NCBI RefSeq assembly: GCF_000761215.1
Contig: NZ_CP009438.1
Location: forward strand, 6,552,501-6,616,500
Reading direction: 5' to 3'
Source: Streptomyces glaucescens
GTDB taxonomy: Bacteria > Actinomycetota > Actinomycetes > Streptomycetales > Streptomycetaceae
Length of the DNA: 64,000 nucleotides
Positions 53,828 through 61,521 of the stretch are shown here, piece after piece (position 1 is the stretch's first letter; each line of letters begins with the position of its first letter). Under the pieces are notes generated by a model. The model was not told the DNA's origin. It was given only the letters and a program-made list of their open reading frames with translations, and did no database searches. The translations under genes were made by a program, and so were the position numbers.

Positions 53828-54871
53828 TCAGTCCTTGCCGGCGACCAGCGCGGTGGTGAGCGCGGGCAGGGAGACGGTCCGCCGCACGGTGAACCCGGCC
53901 CGCGCCACCCACTCCCGGCACTGGGCCGCCGAGAAGCCGCTCGCCTGCGCGGACTGGGTCATCATGACGAGGCTGAGCAGCAGGGACTCGGGCCGTGACC
54001 GCTCATCGTCGAGCATCGTGTCGTAGACGACGAGGCAGCCGCCGTCGGCCACCGCGGCGTGCGCCCGGCGCAGCAGCTCCAGCCGCCGCTCGTCCGGCCA
54101 GTCGTGCAGCACGCCGCCGAGGATCAGCACGTCCGCCCGGGGCAGATCGTCCACGAAGAAGTCCCCGCCCACGAACGCCAGCCGGTCACCCACGCCCCGC
54201 TCGGCCACCAGGTCCTCGAAGGGCGCCCGCATCGCAGGACGGTCGAGCACCGTGCCGGTCAGCCACGGATGGGCGGCGGCCAGGCGCGCGGCCAGGTTGC
54301 CGCGCGCTCCGCCGATGTCGCTGAAGGTGCGGTGGGCGGACCAGTCCAGGGACGCGCACAGCCCCTCGGCGACCGCCGAGCTGAAGGCGTCCATGGCCGA
54401 CAGGAACAGCCGCAGCCGCTCCGGATCGTGGAAGATCCGGGTGAACGGCACCTCGCCGGCCGCGTTCTGACCGCGGGCGTCTCCGGTGCGCAGCAGCCCG
54501 GTCAGCGCCTGCGGGCCGCCGCCCATCAGGTCGCCGGTCATCCGCAGGAAGCCGCCCAGGAAACCGTCCCGGTCCGGCAGCAGATGCCGGGCCGCGGCCG
54601 GGCTGTTGCCGTACCGCCCGTCCACCCGGCACAGCAGCCCGATCGCGGCCAGCGCGTCGAGGAAGTCCCGGGCGGCACGCGGATGCAGACCGAGCCGGGC
54701 GGACAGCTCCGCGCCACCGAGCGGCCGCTCGGCCAGGGCGGTGAACACGCCCAGCTCCAGCGCGGCGCTCAGCAGCCCGCTCCGGACGAACGACCACCCG
54801 ACGAACATCACGTCATAGGGGTCGTCGAGCGCCCCCGGCCGGCCGGCGCAGCCCGGTTCCCGTGTGGTCAT
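53828..54871 (-). CDS. SAM-dependent O-methyltransferase (winged-helix type)
   Basis: 347 residues, the two-domain plant-COMT-like form common in polyketide clusters. An N-terminal dimerisation/winged-helix domain (about 20-110; ALELGVFTALAERPLGGAEL, LHPRAARDFLDALAAIGLL) precedes the Rossmann domain with a SAM-binding site (HRTFSDIGGARGNLAARLAA), then LDRPAM and GDFFVDDLPRADVLILGGVL, HDWPDE. The glycine-rich motif is GGARGN instead of the common GGGxG. His and Asp near HDWPDE fit catalysis. Expected to methylate a phenol. In an operon with the acyltransferase (43-base gap). Confidence 0.9.
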   Translation of the reverse strand: MTTREPGCAGRPGALDDPYDVMFVGWSFVRSGLLSAALELGVFTALAERPLGGAELSARLGLHPRAARDFLDALAAIGLLCRVDGRYGNSPAAARHLLPDRDGFLGGFLRMTGDLMGGGPQALTGLLRTGDARGQNAAGEVPFTRIFHDPERLRLFLSAMDAFSSAVAEGLCASLDWSAHRTFSDIGGARGNLAARLAAAHPWLTGTVLDRPAMRAPFEDLVAERGVGDRLAFVGGDFFVDDLPRADVLILGGVLHDWPDERRLELLRRAHAAVADGGCLVVYDTMLDDERSRPESLLLSLVMMTQSAQASGFSAAQCREWVARAGFTVRRTVSLPALTTALVAGKD

Positions 54872-54914
54872 CGCCGCTCACCCCCGCTCTCACGGTGTCG
54901 TTCGCCAGGGCCGC

Positions 54915-56153
54915 TCACGCCGCGTTCCCCCGTGCCGGCACACCCGCGGACTCGACCCGCGGCGCGTCCCTGCGTCCGAGCCGGGCCCGCAGCCGCAGTT
55001 CCAGCGGACGCTCGTAGAACCGGTGGAGGAGGGCGCACAGCGCCGTGGTGACACCGAGGGCGAGCAGCGCCCAGCCGGCGTTCGACCAGCTCGCCCCGAC
55101 CGGCCTCAGGTAGAACTCGATGACGCTGTTCCGGTCGAAGACGGCCGACGCGATCTCGAACAGCACGGTGAAGTGCAGCAGGTAGAACGCGTACGACCAT
55201 TCGCCGAGGAAGACCATGGGCCGTGTGCCCAGCCACGAGGACCGGCCGGACAAGTCCCGCTGCGCCACCGCGACCACCATCAGGGCGTACAGCGGCGCGG
55301 TCACCTGGCCCAGCGCGTCGTACACCACGAAGGCACGCCACGTCTCGTCGCGCAGCAGCCAGAGCACCAGCAGCCCCGCCGCCAGCACCGTGGTGGCGGC
55401 CCCGGTGCCCAGCGGCGAGCGCCAGCCCTTGCGGACGGCCGCCGCGGCCACCACACCGAGCAGGAACTCCCAGACGCGGGCGATCGGGGAGTACACCCCG
55501 AAGATGAGCCCGTCCATGCCGGTGAACGCGGGCCGCGCCTGCGGCGGGTACGCCTCCCAGAGCCAGACCCTGATGCCCCAGCCGATCAGCACCAGCGCCA
55601 CGGCCGCCCCGGCCAGCCAGCGCAGCGAACGGCGCAGGGTGAACCGGCCGACGAAGGGGAAGAGCGCGTAGAAGAACGCCTCGCAGGCCAGGGACCAGGT
55701 CACCGGGCTGGTCCCGCCGAGGATCCAGCCGGGCACCCACGCCTGGAGGAGCAGTACGGCGGAGACCGCCATCAGGACGACATCGCCGGTCTCGCCGTCC
55801 GGCACGCCGGGCAGCTGCAGCACGAGCGGCAGCAGCGCGCCCACCGCGAGCACCGGCCAGATCCGGGCGAAGCGGCGCCCGTAGAAGGCGCCGGCCCGGT
55901 CGCCTTCGAGGCGGGTCCAGGTCAACACGAAGCCGGAGAGCACGAAGAAGAAGGTGACCCCGGAGGCGCCCAGCGCGAACACGGCATCGGTGTGCGGCAG
56001 CGGCAGCAGGGTGGTGAGGTGGTTGAGGAAGACGGCGAACGCCGCGATCCAGCGCAGGCCGGTCAGCGAGTCCAGCCGGGTGCCCGGCAGGGCCGCGGGC
56101 GCGGCGGCGGCCGCAGCCGGCGGGGATTTCGGCCGTGAGGCGGATGAAGTCAT
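54915..56153 (-). CDS. Acyltransferase-3 family membrane protein
   Basis: 412 residues from the ATG at 56153 (a start at 56165 or further upstream is possible; ribosome sites are poor). About ten hydrophobic helices. RLDSLTGLRWIAAFAVFLNH, SGVTFFFVLSGFVLTW with the conserved Arg/His, and FYGRRFARIWPVLAVGALLP are hallmarks of acyltransferase-3 proteins (OafA/MdmB-like), which acetylate or acylate sugars or macrolides and other natural products. It sits upstream of the O-methyltransferase on the same strand. Substrate unknown. Confidence 0.88.
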   Translation of the reverse strand: MTSSASRPKSPPAAAAAAPAALPGTRLDSLTGLRWIAAFAVFLNHLTTLLPLPHTDAVFALGASGVTFFFVLSGFVLTWTRLEGDRAGAFYGRRFARIWPVLAVGALLPLVLQLPGVPDGETGDVVLMAVSAVLLLQAWVPGWILGGTSPVTWSLACEAFFYALFPFVGRFTLRRSLRWLAGAAVALVLIGWGIRVWLWEAYPPQARPAFTGMDGLIFGVYSPIARVWEFLLGVVAAAAVRKGWRSPLGTGAATTVLAAGLLVLWLLRDETWRAFVVYDALGQVTAPLYALMVVAVAQRDLSGRSSWLGTRPMVFLGEWSYAFYLLHFTVLFEIASAVFDRNSVIEFYLRPVGASWSNAGWALLALGVTTALCALLHRFYERPLELRLRARLGRRDAPRVESAGVPARGNAA

Positions 56154-56235
56154 GGCACCAGCCATTCGGTGACGGTGGGGAGAGCGGACTGGCCGCCGGC
56201 CGCGGAATTCCGGGTGGCGGCGGATGAAGTGGCCG

Positions 56236-56311
56236 TACACCGGCCGAAGTGTGCAGCAGCATGGCAACACCGGCCGATGAATCGGCCGTTAAGCGGCCAT
56301 AAAATGGGCGC
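56236..56311. promoter_or_regulatory. Repeated CGGCC elements between divergent acyltransferase and SDR genes
   Basis: CGGCCGAT-GA-ATCGGCCG (56271-56288) is an inverted repeat. CGGCC cores begin at 56241, 56271, 56283 and 56294, the last three spaced 12 and 11 bases apart, and ACACCGGCCGA occurs twice. One-helical-turn spacing of short direct repeats is the pattern bound by SARP-type activators; dimeric repressors are the alternative. Confidence 0.45.
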
Positions 56312-56409
56312 CGGTCGGTAAATGGCTCACCGAATTCCCGTCCGCCGCCCTGGCAATGCGGTTAGTCTCGTCGTGCGTGGCTCAATTTCCGGACGAATCG
56401 AGGGGCGTC

Positions 56410-57195
56410 ATGCGGGAATTCCCTTACAGCACGGCGATGGTGACCGGTGCGTCGAGCGGAATCGGCGAGGGATTCGCGCGCCGGCTCGCGGCGGCGGGCG
56501 TGGACGTCGTGCTCGTCGCACGTCGCGCCGGCCGGCTCGGGGAACTCGCCGCGGAGCTGGAGTCCGCGCACGGCGTCCGGGCCGAGGTGCTGGCGGCCGA
56601 CCTCACCGACGAGGAGCAGCTCGCGACGGTGCAGAAGCGGCTCACCGATCCGGCGCACCCCGTCGAACTGCTCGTGAACAACGCCGGATCGAGCGGCTCC
56701 GGGGCGTTCGCGGAGCTGCCCGCCGAACGGGAACTGCACACCGCGGTGCTCAACGCCGTGGTGCCGCTGCGCCTGACCCGCGCCTGCCTGCCCGGCATGA
56801 TCGCCCGGGGCGCCGGGGGCGTGGTGAACGTGTCCTCGCTCGTCGCCGTGCTGCCCAAACCGCGCTCCGCGACCTACGCCGCGTCCAAGGCGTTCCTCTC
56901 CTCGCTGGGGGAGAGCCTGGCCATGGAGGTCGAGCGGCACGGCGTCCACGTCACCACCGTGCACACCGGCCTGACCCGTTCCGAGTTCCACCAGGCGGCC
57001 GGGGTGCCCGCCGACACCCTCCCGAAGATCGACTGGCTGACACCGGACCAGGTGGCGCGGGCCGGCCTGGAGGCCGTGGCGGCCGGGCGGCCGTCCGTGG
57101 TCCCCGGCCTCGCCTACCGCGTCCGGCTGCCGCTGATGCGGGCCATGCCGCGCTCCGTCGTGCGCGCCCTGGTCCGCCGCGTCCACCGCGCGTGA
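56410..57195 (+). CDS. Short-chain dehydrogenase (SDR)
   Basis: 261 residues from the ATG at 56410 with GAGGGG upstream; a longer frame to 56356 lacks a ribosome site. MVTGASSGIGEGFARRLAAA, NNAG, NVSSLVA and YAASK are complete, so the Ser-Tyr-Lys triad is present. The C-terminus is of the DltE/oxidoreductase-like SDR type (HTGLTRSEFHQAAG, FTGs absent). It ends at a bidirectional terminator before the second halogenase. Role in the cluster unknown; ketone reduction is expected. Confidence 0.9.
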   Translation: MREFPYSTAMVTGASSGIGEGFARRLAAAGVDVVLVARRAGRLGELAAELESAHGVRAEVLAADLTDEEQLATVQKRLTDPAHPVELLVNNAGSSGSGAFAELPAERELHTAVLNAVVPLRLTRACLPGMIARGAGGVVNVSSLVAVLPKPRSATYAASKAFLSSLGESLAMEVERHGVHVTTVHTGLTRSEFHQAAGVPADTLPKIDWLTPDQVARAGLEAVAAGRPSVVPGLAYRVRLPLMRAMPRSVVRALVRRVHRA

Positions 57196-57494
57196 CGCGC
57201 CCGCCCCCAGGGGCTCCGGGCGGGCGCCGCGGCCGCCCGCCCGGTCCGCGCCCGTCCGCCCGGTCCGCGCCCGTCCGCCCGGTCCGCGTGCCGCGCCCGG
57301 CAGCCGGCGGAGGCCCGCGCGGGCACCGGCGCCACCGAGCGCGGCGCCCGTCCGCCCGGCCCTCGGCCGCCGGTCCTCAACTTGCCCGCCCGGTCCTCGG
57401 CCGGCCCTTGTCCGCGCAGCACGAGCGGGTGGCTCCCCGGCCGTTCCCCGGGAGCCACCCGCTCGTCCGTCCCGTCACGCGTGGGACGCCGTCC
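57196..57494. repeat. Tandem 19-bp repeats in the SDR-halogenase gap
   Basis: GGTCCGCGCCCGTCCGCCC occurs twice in exact tandem (57243-57261, 57262-57280) and begins a third time (57281-57288). The rest of the 299-base gap holds further GCCCG-rich copies and the terminator at 57421-57466. No gene visible. Confidence 0.6.
57421..57466. terminator. Bidirectional hairpin terminator
   Basis: Perfect 17-base arms ACGAGCGGGTGGCTCCC and GGGAGCCACCCGCTCGT with a 12-base loop, between the convergent SDR (+) and halogenase (-) genes. No U-tract, but long and stable enough to serve both strands. Confidence 0.8.
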
Positions 57495-59201
57495 TCACTG
57501 CGGAACCGGTGCCCTCTCCTCGTGCGCCGCCGACGGCAGGGGGAGGCCGTGCACGTCGACCCCGGTGGTCAGGTAGCGCAGTTCGTCCGGCCCCTCGTGC
57601 CGCAGCCAGTGCGCCATCCGCCGCAGGTCCTCCGGCTTCGGGTAGACGAACCGGCAGTCCGGGTCGCGCAGCCCCAGGTGGTCCAGCACCACGGGCGCGT
57701 CGGCCACGGTCCGCATCAGCTCACGGCCCGCGTCGGCGGCGGTGCGCTCCCCCCGGTCGACGGCGTCGCAGACCCGCACCATCTCGTCGAAGAGCGCCTT
57801 GTAGCCGTGCGAGCCGGGCACGGGCAGACCGGGGTACGCGGCCTGCTCCATCGCGCGCAGCACCCCGTCGTCCCCGGAGTCCGTGAACCGCTCGGTGAAC
57901 CGGTCGAAGCGCAGGTTGACCGGCACCTCGGCCGCGCACCAGACGCGGTAGACCGCGTTCCACAGGGCATGGTCCGAGAACGAGACGAACGAGCAGTTCA
58001 CCAGCTCGTCGTTGTAACGGATGAGCCCTTGCTGCAACTCGTCGACGTAGCGGAACCGCTGCTCGTCGAAGTCGTCGTCGGCCAGCGCCTCCAGCAGCCG
58101 CCACGCCAGCGAGTTGACCACCTCGCCGGTGTTGGTGAGACCCCGCGAGTACAGCGGGTCGATGAAGCCGGCCGCGTGCGACATCAGGCACCAGCGGTGA
58201 CCCACCGTGCGCTCCGACGCGTACTGGATCCGGCCCGCCGACACCCACGGCCGCACCGTACGCGCCTCCGTGAACAGCCGTTCCACGGCGGGGAACCGGG
58301 CCGCGAACGCGCGGAACTCCTCCTCCGGGCCGAGCTCCTCCGACTTCGGGTACAGGCGCTCGTCCAGCGTGAGCCCGACGCTCACCAGGGGGTTCTTCGA
58401 CCCGGGCGCGTTGTTGAACGGGATCGACCAGAACCAGCCGCGCTCGAAGATGTGGTGCATGGTGCCCTCCACCCAGGGGATGGGCGGGGCGTCCTCGGGA
58501 CCCACGCGCAGGCAGGCGTCGGTCGGGCGGACTCCGATCATGTGCGTGAACATCGAGCGCGAGTGGTGCTTGAGGGCCTCCGGCGGCTTGCGCAGCCCGA
58601 GCCGGTGCGCGACGGGGGAGCGGAAGCCGCTGGCGTCGACCAGGTAGCGGCCCTCGTGGCGCTCCCCGCCCCGGCCGATCACGGCCACGTGGTCCTCGGC
58701 CAGCTCGACGTCCTCGACGTGGAACGCCTGGCGTACGTCGCAGCCGTAGCCGATCGCGGTGTGGAAGAGGTACGCGTCGGTGTCCTGGCGGAACAGATGA
58801 CTGGTCTGCAGCACCTTCGAAGGCGGACTGAACTGCAGGAACTCGGCGGGGTCCGGCTCCTTGCCCTCCTCGTGCCGGATGAAGCCGAAGTGCCGCTTGG
58901 TCCCGCAGGTCGGGGCGATCTCGTCCCGGCACCCCTCGTACGACGTCAGCGGCTCCAGCTCCGGCACGTCGTACCGGCGGGCCAGGAGGCGGAACACTTT
59001 CAGCGTGTAGAGCGTCGTCGACTCACCGACGGCGAACCGGGGGTGCGTGCCACCGTCGAGCAGCAGGACCGACGCGCCCTGCCGGGCCAGGATGGCGCCC
59101 AGGGTCGAGCCGGCGATGCCCGATCCCAGGATGATCACGTCGTGACGGCGGGGCGCGGCGAGGCGCGGTCGGGGGCGGTGGCCGGACAGCGGTCCGGGCA
59201 T
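57495..59201 (-). CDS. FADH2-dependent halogenase, CtcP-like (copy 2)
   Basis: 568 residues from the ATG at 59201, with GGGAGGA upstream. It shares the architecture of copy 1: HDVIILGSGIAGSTLGAILA, HPRFAVGESTTLYTL, the W-x-W-x-I-P motif in ERGWFWSIPFNN, and WCLMSHAAGFIDPLYSRGLT. It differs from copy 1 through much of the middle and end, so the two probably halogenate different positions or substrates. It is preceded by a repeat-rich leader and lies downstream of a cupin gene on the same strand. No flavin reductase is adjacent. Confidence 0.9.
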   Translation of the reverse strand: MPGPLSGHRPRPRLAAPRRHDVIILGSGIAGSTLGAILARQGASVLLLDGGTHPRFAVGESTTLYTLKVFRLLARRYDVPELEPLTSYEGCRDEIAPTCGTKRHFGFIRHEEGKEPDPAEFLQFSPPSKVLQTSHLFRQDTDAYLFHTAIGYGCDVRQAFHVEDVELAEDHVAVIGRGGERHEGRYLVDASGFRSPVAHRLGLRKPPEALKHHSRSMFTHMIGVRPTDACLRVGPEDAPPIPWVEGTMHHIFERGWFWSIPFNNAPGSKNPLVSVGLTLDERLYPKSEELGPEEEFRAFAARFPAVERLFTEARTVRPWVSAGRIQYASERTVGHRWCLMSHAAGFIDPLYSRGLTNTGEVVNSLAWRLLEALADDDFDEQRFRYVDELQQGLIRYNDELVNCSFVSFSDHALWNAVYRVWCAAEVPVNLRFDRFTERFTDSGDDGVLRAMEQAAYPGLPVPGSHGYKALFDEMVRVCDAVDRGERTAADAGRELMRTVADAPVVLDHLGLRDPDCRFVYPKPEDLRRMAHWLRHEGPDELRYLTTGVDVHGLPLPSAAHEERAPVPQ

Positions 59202-59269
59202 GTGGTCCTCCCTGGTCGATGGAGTGGAGAGGGGGCAGGGGTGTGCAACGGGAGGGGCACCGCGGTGCC

Positions 59270-59460
59270 CCCGGACCGGCCGGCGGGCACGCCGACGCAC
59301 CGGTGCCGGAGCAGCGGTGCCGGAGCAGCGGCGCCGGGCACGGGCGCCGGTGCCTCAGCACCGAGGCGCCGGCACCGAGGACCGGCACCGACGCACTGGC
59401 GCCGACGCACCGGCACCGAGGACCGGCACCGACGCACCGGCGTCAGGGCACCGGCGTCGA
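59270..59460. repeat. Degenerate GGCACCG repeat array upstream of the halogenase
   Basis: An array of CGGCACCGA/CGGTGCCGG units in the 303-base gap between the halogenase start (59201) and the cupin stop (59505). A 27-base segment beginning CGGCACCGAGGACCGGCACC is repeated exactly at 59370-59396 and 59411-59437 (period 41). If both genes share a transcript, the array lies in the inter-gene RNA and can fold strongly. It resembles the array at 5700-5890. Confidence 0.65.
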
Positions 59461-59504
59461 ACGCTTTCCCGCGCCGCGCCGGCGTTCCCGCGTCGCGAGC
59501 GGGC

Positions 59505-60050
59505 TCAGCCGCGTGCGCCGCGGGCCGCGCCGGGAGGCGCGCCGGCGCCCCCTCGGGCGCCGGGCGGCGGGCCGCCCAGGTCGCCGTGGGCGCCGGGCGG
59601 CGGCTGGAACCCGCGGATGCGGTGACTGGTCGCCAGCTCCTGCATCTTGGCCCAGTCCGGGCGCCCGTTCGCGACCAGCGCGGACAGCCCGCGGAAGAAG
59701 TGCTCGACACCGCCGGGCGTGTGGATGACCAGCAACTGACCAGGCTCGTCACCGACGTTGACGAACCGGTGCGGCACCCCGCGCGGGCCGTAGATCACGG
59801 TGCCGGCCGAGATGACCTCCGTGACGCCGCCGACCTCGAACTCGTAGCGCCCCTGGTTGACGAAGAACGCTTCGTCAGCCGTCTCGTGCACGTGCAGCGG
59901 CGGGCCGCTGCCCGGCCGGGTGGTGATCTGGTAGAAGCTGTACAGTCCCCCGGTGTCCTCCGCGTTCAGCAGGAACCGGCCCTCCTCACCGAACCAGCAG
60001 ACGGGTTCGATCTGGTCCCGGTCGACCACCTTGCGTTCGGTCTTCGACAC
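59505..60050 (-). CDS. Cupin-domain protein
   Basis: 181 residues from the GTG at 60050 (GAGGAAGGGAAG upstream). Cupin motif 1 PLHVHETADEAFFVNQGRYE and motif 2 GPRGVPHRFVNVGDEPGQ give the usual two His, Glu and third His metal ligands. The C-terminal 35 residues are Gly/Pro/Ala-rich and low complexity (GAHGDLGGPPPGARGG), as if the neighbouring GC-rich repeats had extended the frame. Similar cupins occur in aromatic polyketide clusters as oxygenases or cyclase helpers. Same strand as the halogenase downstream. Confidence 0.85.
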   Translation of the reverse strand: MSKTERKVVDRDQIEPVCWFGEEGRFLLNAEDTGGLYSFYQITTRPGSGPPLHVHETADEAFFVNQGRYEFEVGGVTEVISAGTVIYGPRGVPHRFVNVGDEPGQLLVIHTPGGVEHFFRGLSALVANGRPDWAKMQELATSHRIRGFQPPPGAHGDLGGPPPGARGGAGAPPGAARGARG

Positions 60051-60171
60051 GTTCTTCCCTTCCTCTCACGGATGCGTCTTCCTGGCGACGCTTGTCGGGG
60101 AATGGCTCTCAGCGGCCCCGTCAGCACACCAGCGGCCGATAAAGAGCCGGATAAACAGGGGAAAAGCCCGG
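60051..60171. promoter_or_regulatory. Control region of the cupin-halogenase unit with AT-rich direct repeats
   Basis: A 121-base gap. AGCGGCCGATAAAG and AGCCGGATAAAC (about 60131-60155) are spaced about one helical turn apart, with a CGGCCGATAAA core that resembles the CGGCCGATGAA element at 56271. A shared activator for both promoters is possible. Read on the minus strand they lie about 80-100 bases before the cupin GTG. Confidence 0.4.
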
Positions 60172-61002
60172 TCAGGCGAGCGCCGTGCCACCGTCGGCGG
60201 GCAGACAGCCGCCGGTGAGGTAGGACGCGCGCGGCGAGGCGGCGAAGGCGATGAGTTCGGCGACGTCCTCGGGCGTCCCGTTGCGCCGCACCGCGGCCCG
60301 CTCGGCGGCCGCCCGGCGCTGCCGCTCGGGGATGTGCGCCGCCAGCTCGGTCAGGACGAGCCCCGGCTCGACGGCGTTGACCCGCACACCGGACGGCCCC
60401 GCCTCCAGGGCCAGCGTCCGCACCGCCGCGGCCACTCCCGCCTTGGCGACCGCCAGCGGCAGGAATCGCGGCGCCGGCCGCCGGGCCAGCGCCGCCCCGA
60501 CCGCCACGATCGATCCGGTGCCCCGCTCCGTCATGGCGGGCAGCACGGCGCGCGCGGGGAGGAAGAGCGCCTTGAGCTGCTGGGTGACCACCCGCTCCAG
60601 GTCCGCCCAGTCCAGCTCCGCCGCGGGTGCGATCCGCGCCTCGTGGGCGCCGAGACCGGCCGCGTTGAGCACCAGCACGTCCACCGGGCCCAGCCGGGCG
60701 GTGACATCGGCGACCAGGTCGCGGACCTCGCCGGGATCGGTGACGTCGGCCCGCACCGCGACCGCCCGTCCGCCGGCCCGGCGGATCGAGTCCACCACCT
60801 CCCGGGCCCGGTCCGCGCTGCGGTGGTAGTTGACGGCCACCCGCGCGCCCCGGGCCGCGAGCAGCCGGGCGGTTGCCGCGCCGATCCCCCGGCTCGCGCC
60901 GGTGACCAGTGCGACCCGGCCGCCGAACTCACCCTCCTCCTCCGTCACCGCGCCGCGCGGTGACGTGCCCTCGCGCGTCCTGCCGGCATGTGCCGCGTCC
61001 AC
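60172..61002 (-). CDS. SDR-family protein lacking the catalytic Tyr and Ser
   Basis: 276 residues from the GTG at 61002 (GAGGAG upstream). The Rossmann motif VALVTGASRGIGAATARLLA and NAAG (113-116) are intact, and the C-terminal VEPGLVLTELAAH and YLTGGCLPADGG are those of FabG-like SDRs. In the active site, however, the usual Y-x-x-x-K is L-A-V-A-K (Leu183, Lys187) and the Ser position is Ala170 (VAVGAALA). Normal hydride-transfer catalysis is therefore unlikely. It may be a structural partner, a cyclase-like scaffold or a binding protein. It sits in the tailoring gene block. Confidence 0.85.
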   Translation of the reverse strand: MDAAHAGRTREGTSPRGAVTEEEGEFGGRVALVTGASRGIGAATARLLAARGARVAVNYHRSADRAREVVDSIRRAGGRAVAVRADVTDPGEVRDLVADVTARLGPVDVLVLNAAGLGAHEARIAPAAELDWADLERVVTQQLKALFLPARAVLPAMTERGTGSIVAVGAALARRPAPRFLPLAVAKAGVAAAVRTLALEAGPSGVRVNAVEPGLVLTELAAHIPERQRRAAAERAAVRRNGTPEDVAELIAFAASPRASYLTGGCLPADGGTALA

Positions 61003-61047
61003 CGGATCATCTCCTCGGCTCGTTGGCGATCGTGGTCGTTCGCTGAC

Positions 61048-61512
61048 TCATCCCCAGGCCAGCCAGCAGCCCCCGAGGGCCGCGCAGAAGGCGAGCACCG
61101 CGCAGGCCGTGCGCCGCCGGTTGGCCCGGGCCCAGTCGGCGCGCAGCGTGTCCCAGCCGTCCGGGATCTCCCCGGCCTCGGCCCACGCGTCGATGCGCCG
61201 GTTCATCCGCACGTTGCGCAGTTCCGACACCAGCGCGACACCCGCCACCGAGGCCAGCGCGGCGGCGAACGCGGCCCGCGAGGCCGCCGAGGGGGCGAGG
61301 AAGGACAGTCCGAGCCCGGCGGCCAGCGCCACCTTGTTGACCGTGGGCATCAGCGGGTCGAACCCGGGGTCGAGCAGCCGGTGCACCTCGGACCACGTGC
61401 GGCGCGGCAGGCGCAGCAGCATCGGGACGACGGCCCGCTCGACCGCGACCAGGGCGCCGGCCAGCACCCCGGTGCACAGTACGAGCACGGCGGCCAGCGA
61501 GGCGGCGAGCAC
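61048..61512 (-). CDS. DUF1772 / anthrone oxygenase-like membrane protein
   Basis: 154 residues with four hydrophobic segments (about 1-22, 60-75, 80-95, 135-153). LAGALVAVERAVVPMLLRLP and DPLMPTVNKVALAAG resemble DUF1772 / anthrone-oxygenase proteins that oxidise anthrones to anthraquinones in aromatic polyketide routes. The GTG is nine bases after the FAD monooxygenase stop, so it is in the same operon. The family is divergent; the assignment is by hydropathy pattern and context. Confidence 0.7.
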   Translation of the reverse strand: MLAASLAAVLVLCTGVLAGALVAVERAVVPMLLRLPRRTWSEVHRLLDPGFDPLMPTVNKVALAAGLGLSFLAPSAASRAAFAAALASVAGVALVSELRNVRMNRRIDAWAEAGEIPDGWDTLRADWARANRRRTACAVLAFCAALGGCWLAWG

Positions 61513-61521
61513 GACCCGCGC

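Noticed and set aside
57196..57300. Possible CRISPR array in the short tandem repeats
   Set aside because: The 19-bp units are contiguous with no unique spacers, and there are no cas genes in the window.
59270..59460. Possible CRISPR array in the GGCACCG repeats
   Set aside because: Repeats are degenerate, overlapping and of irregular period, with no spacer-like unique sequence.
56322..60218. A 1298-codon plus-strand frame across SDR, halogenase and cupin genes
   Set aside because: Shadow frame without motifs. The halogenase, with its complete FAD and W-x-W-x-I-P motifs, is on the other strand.
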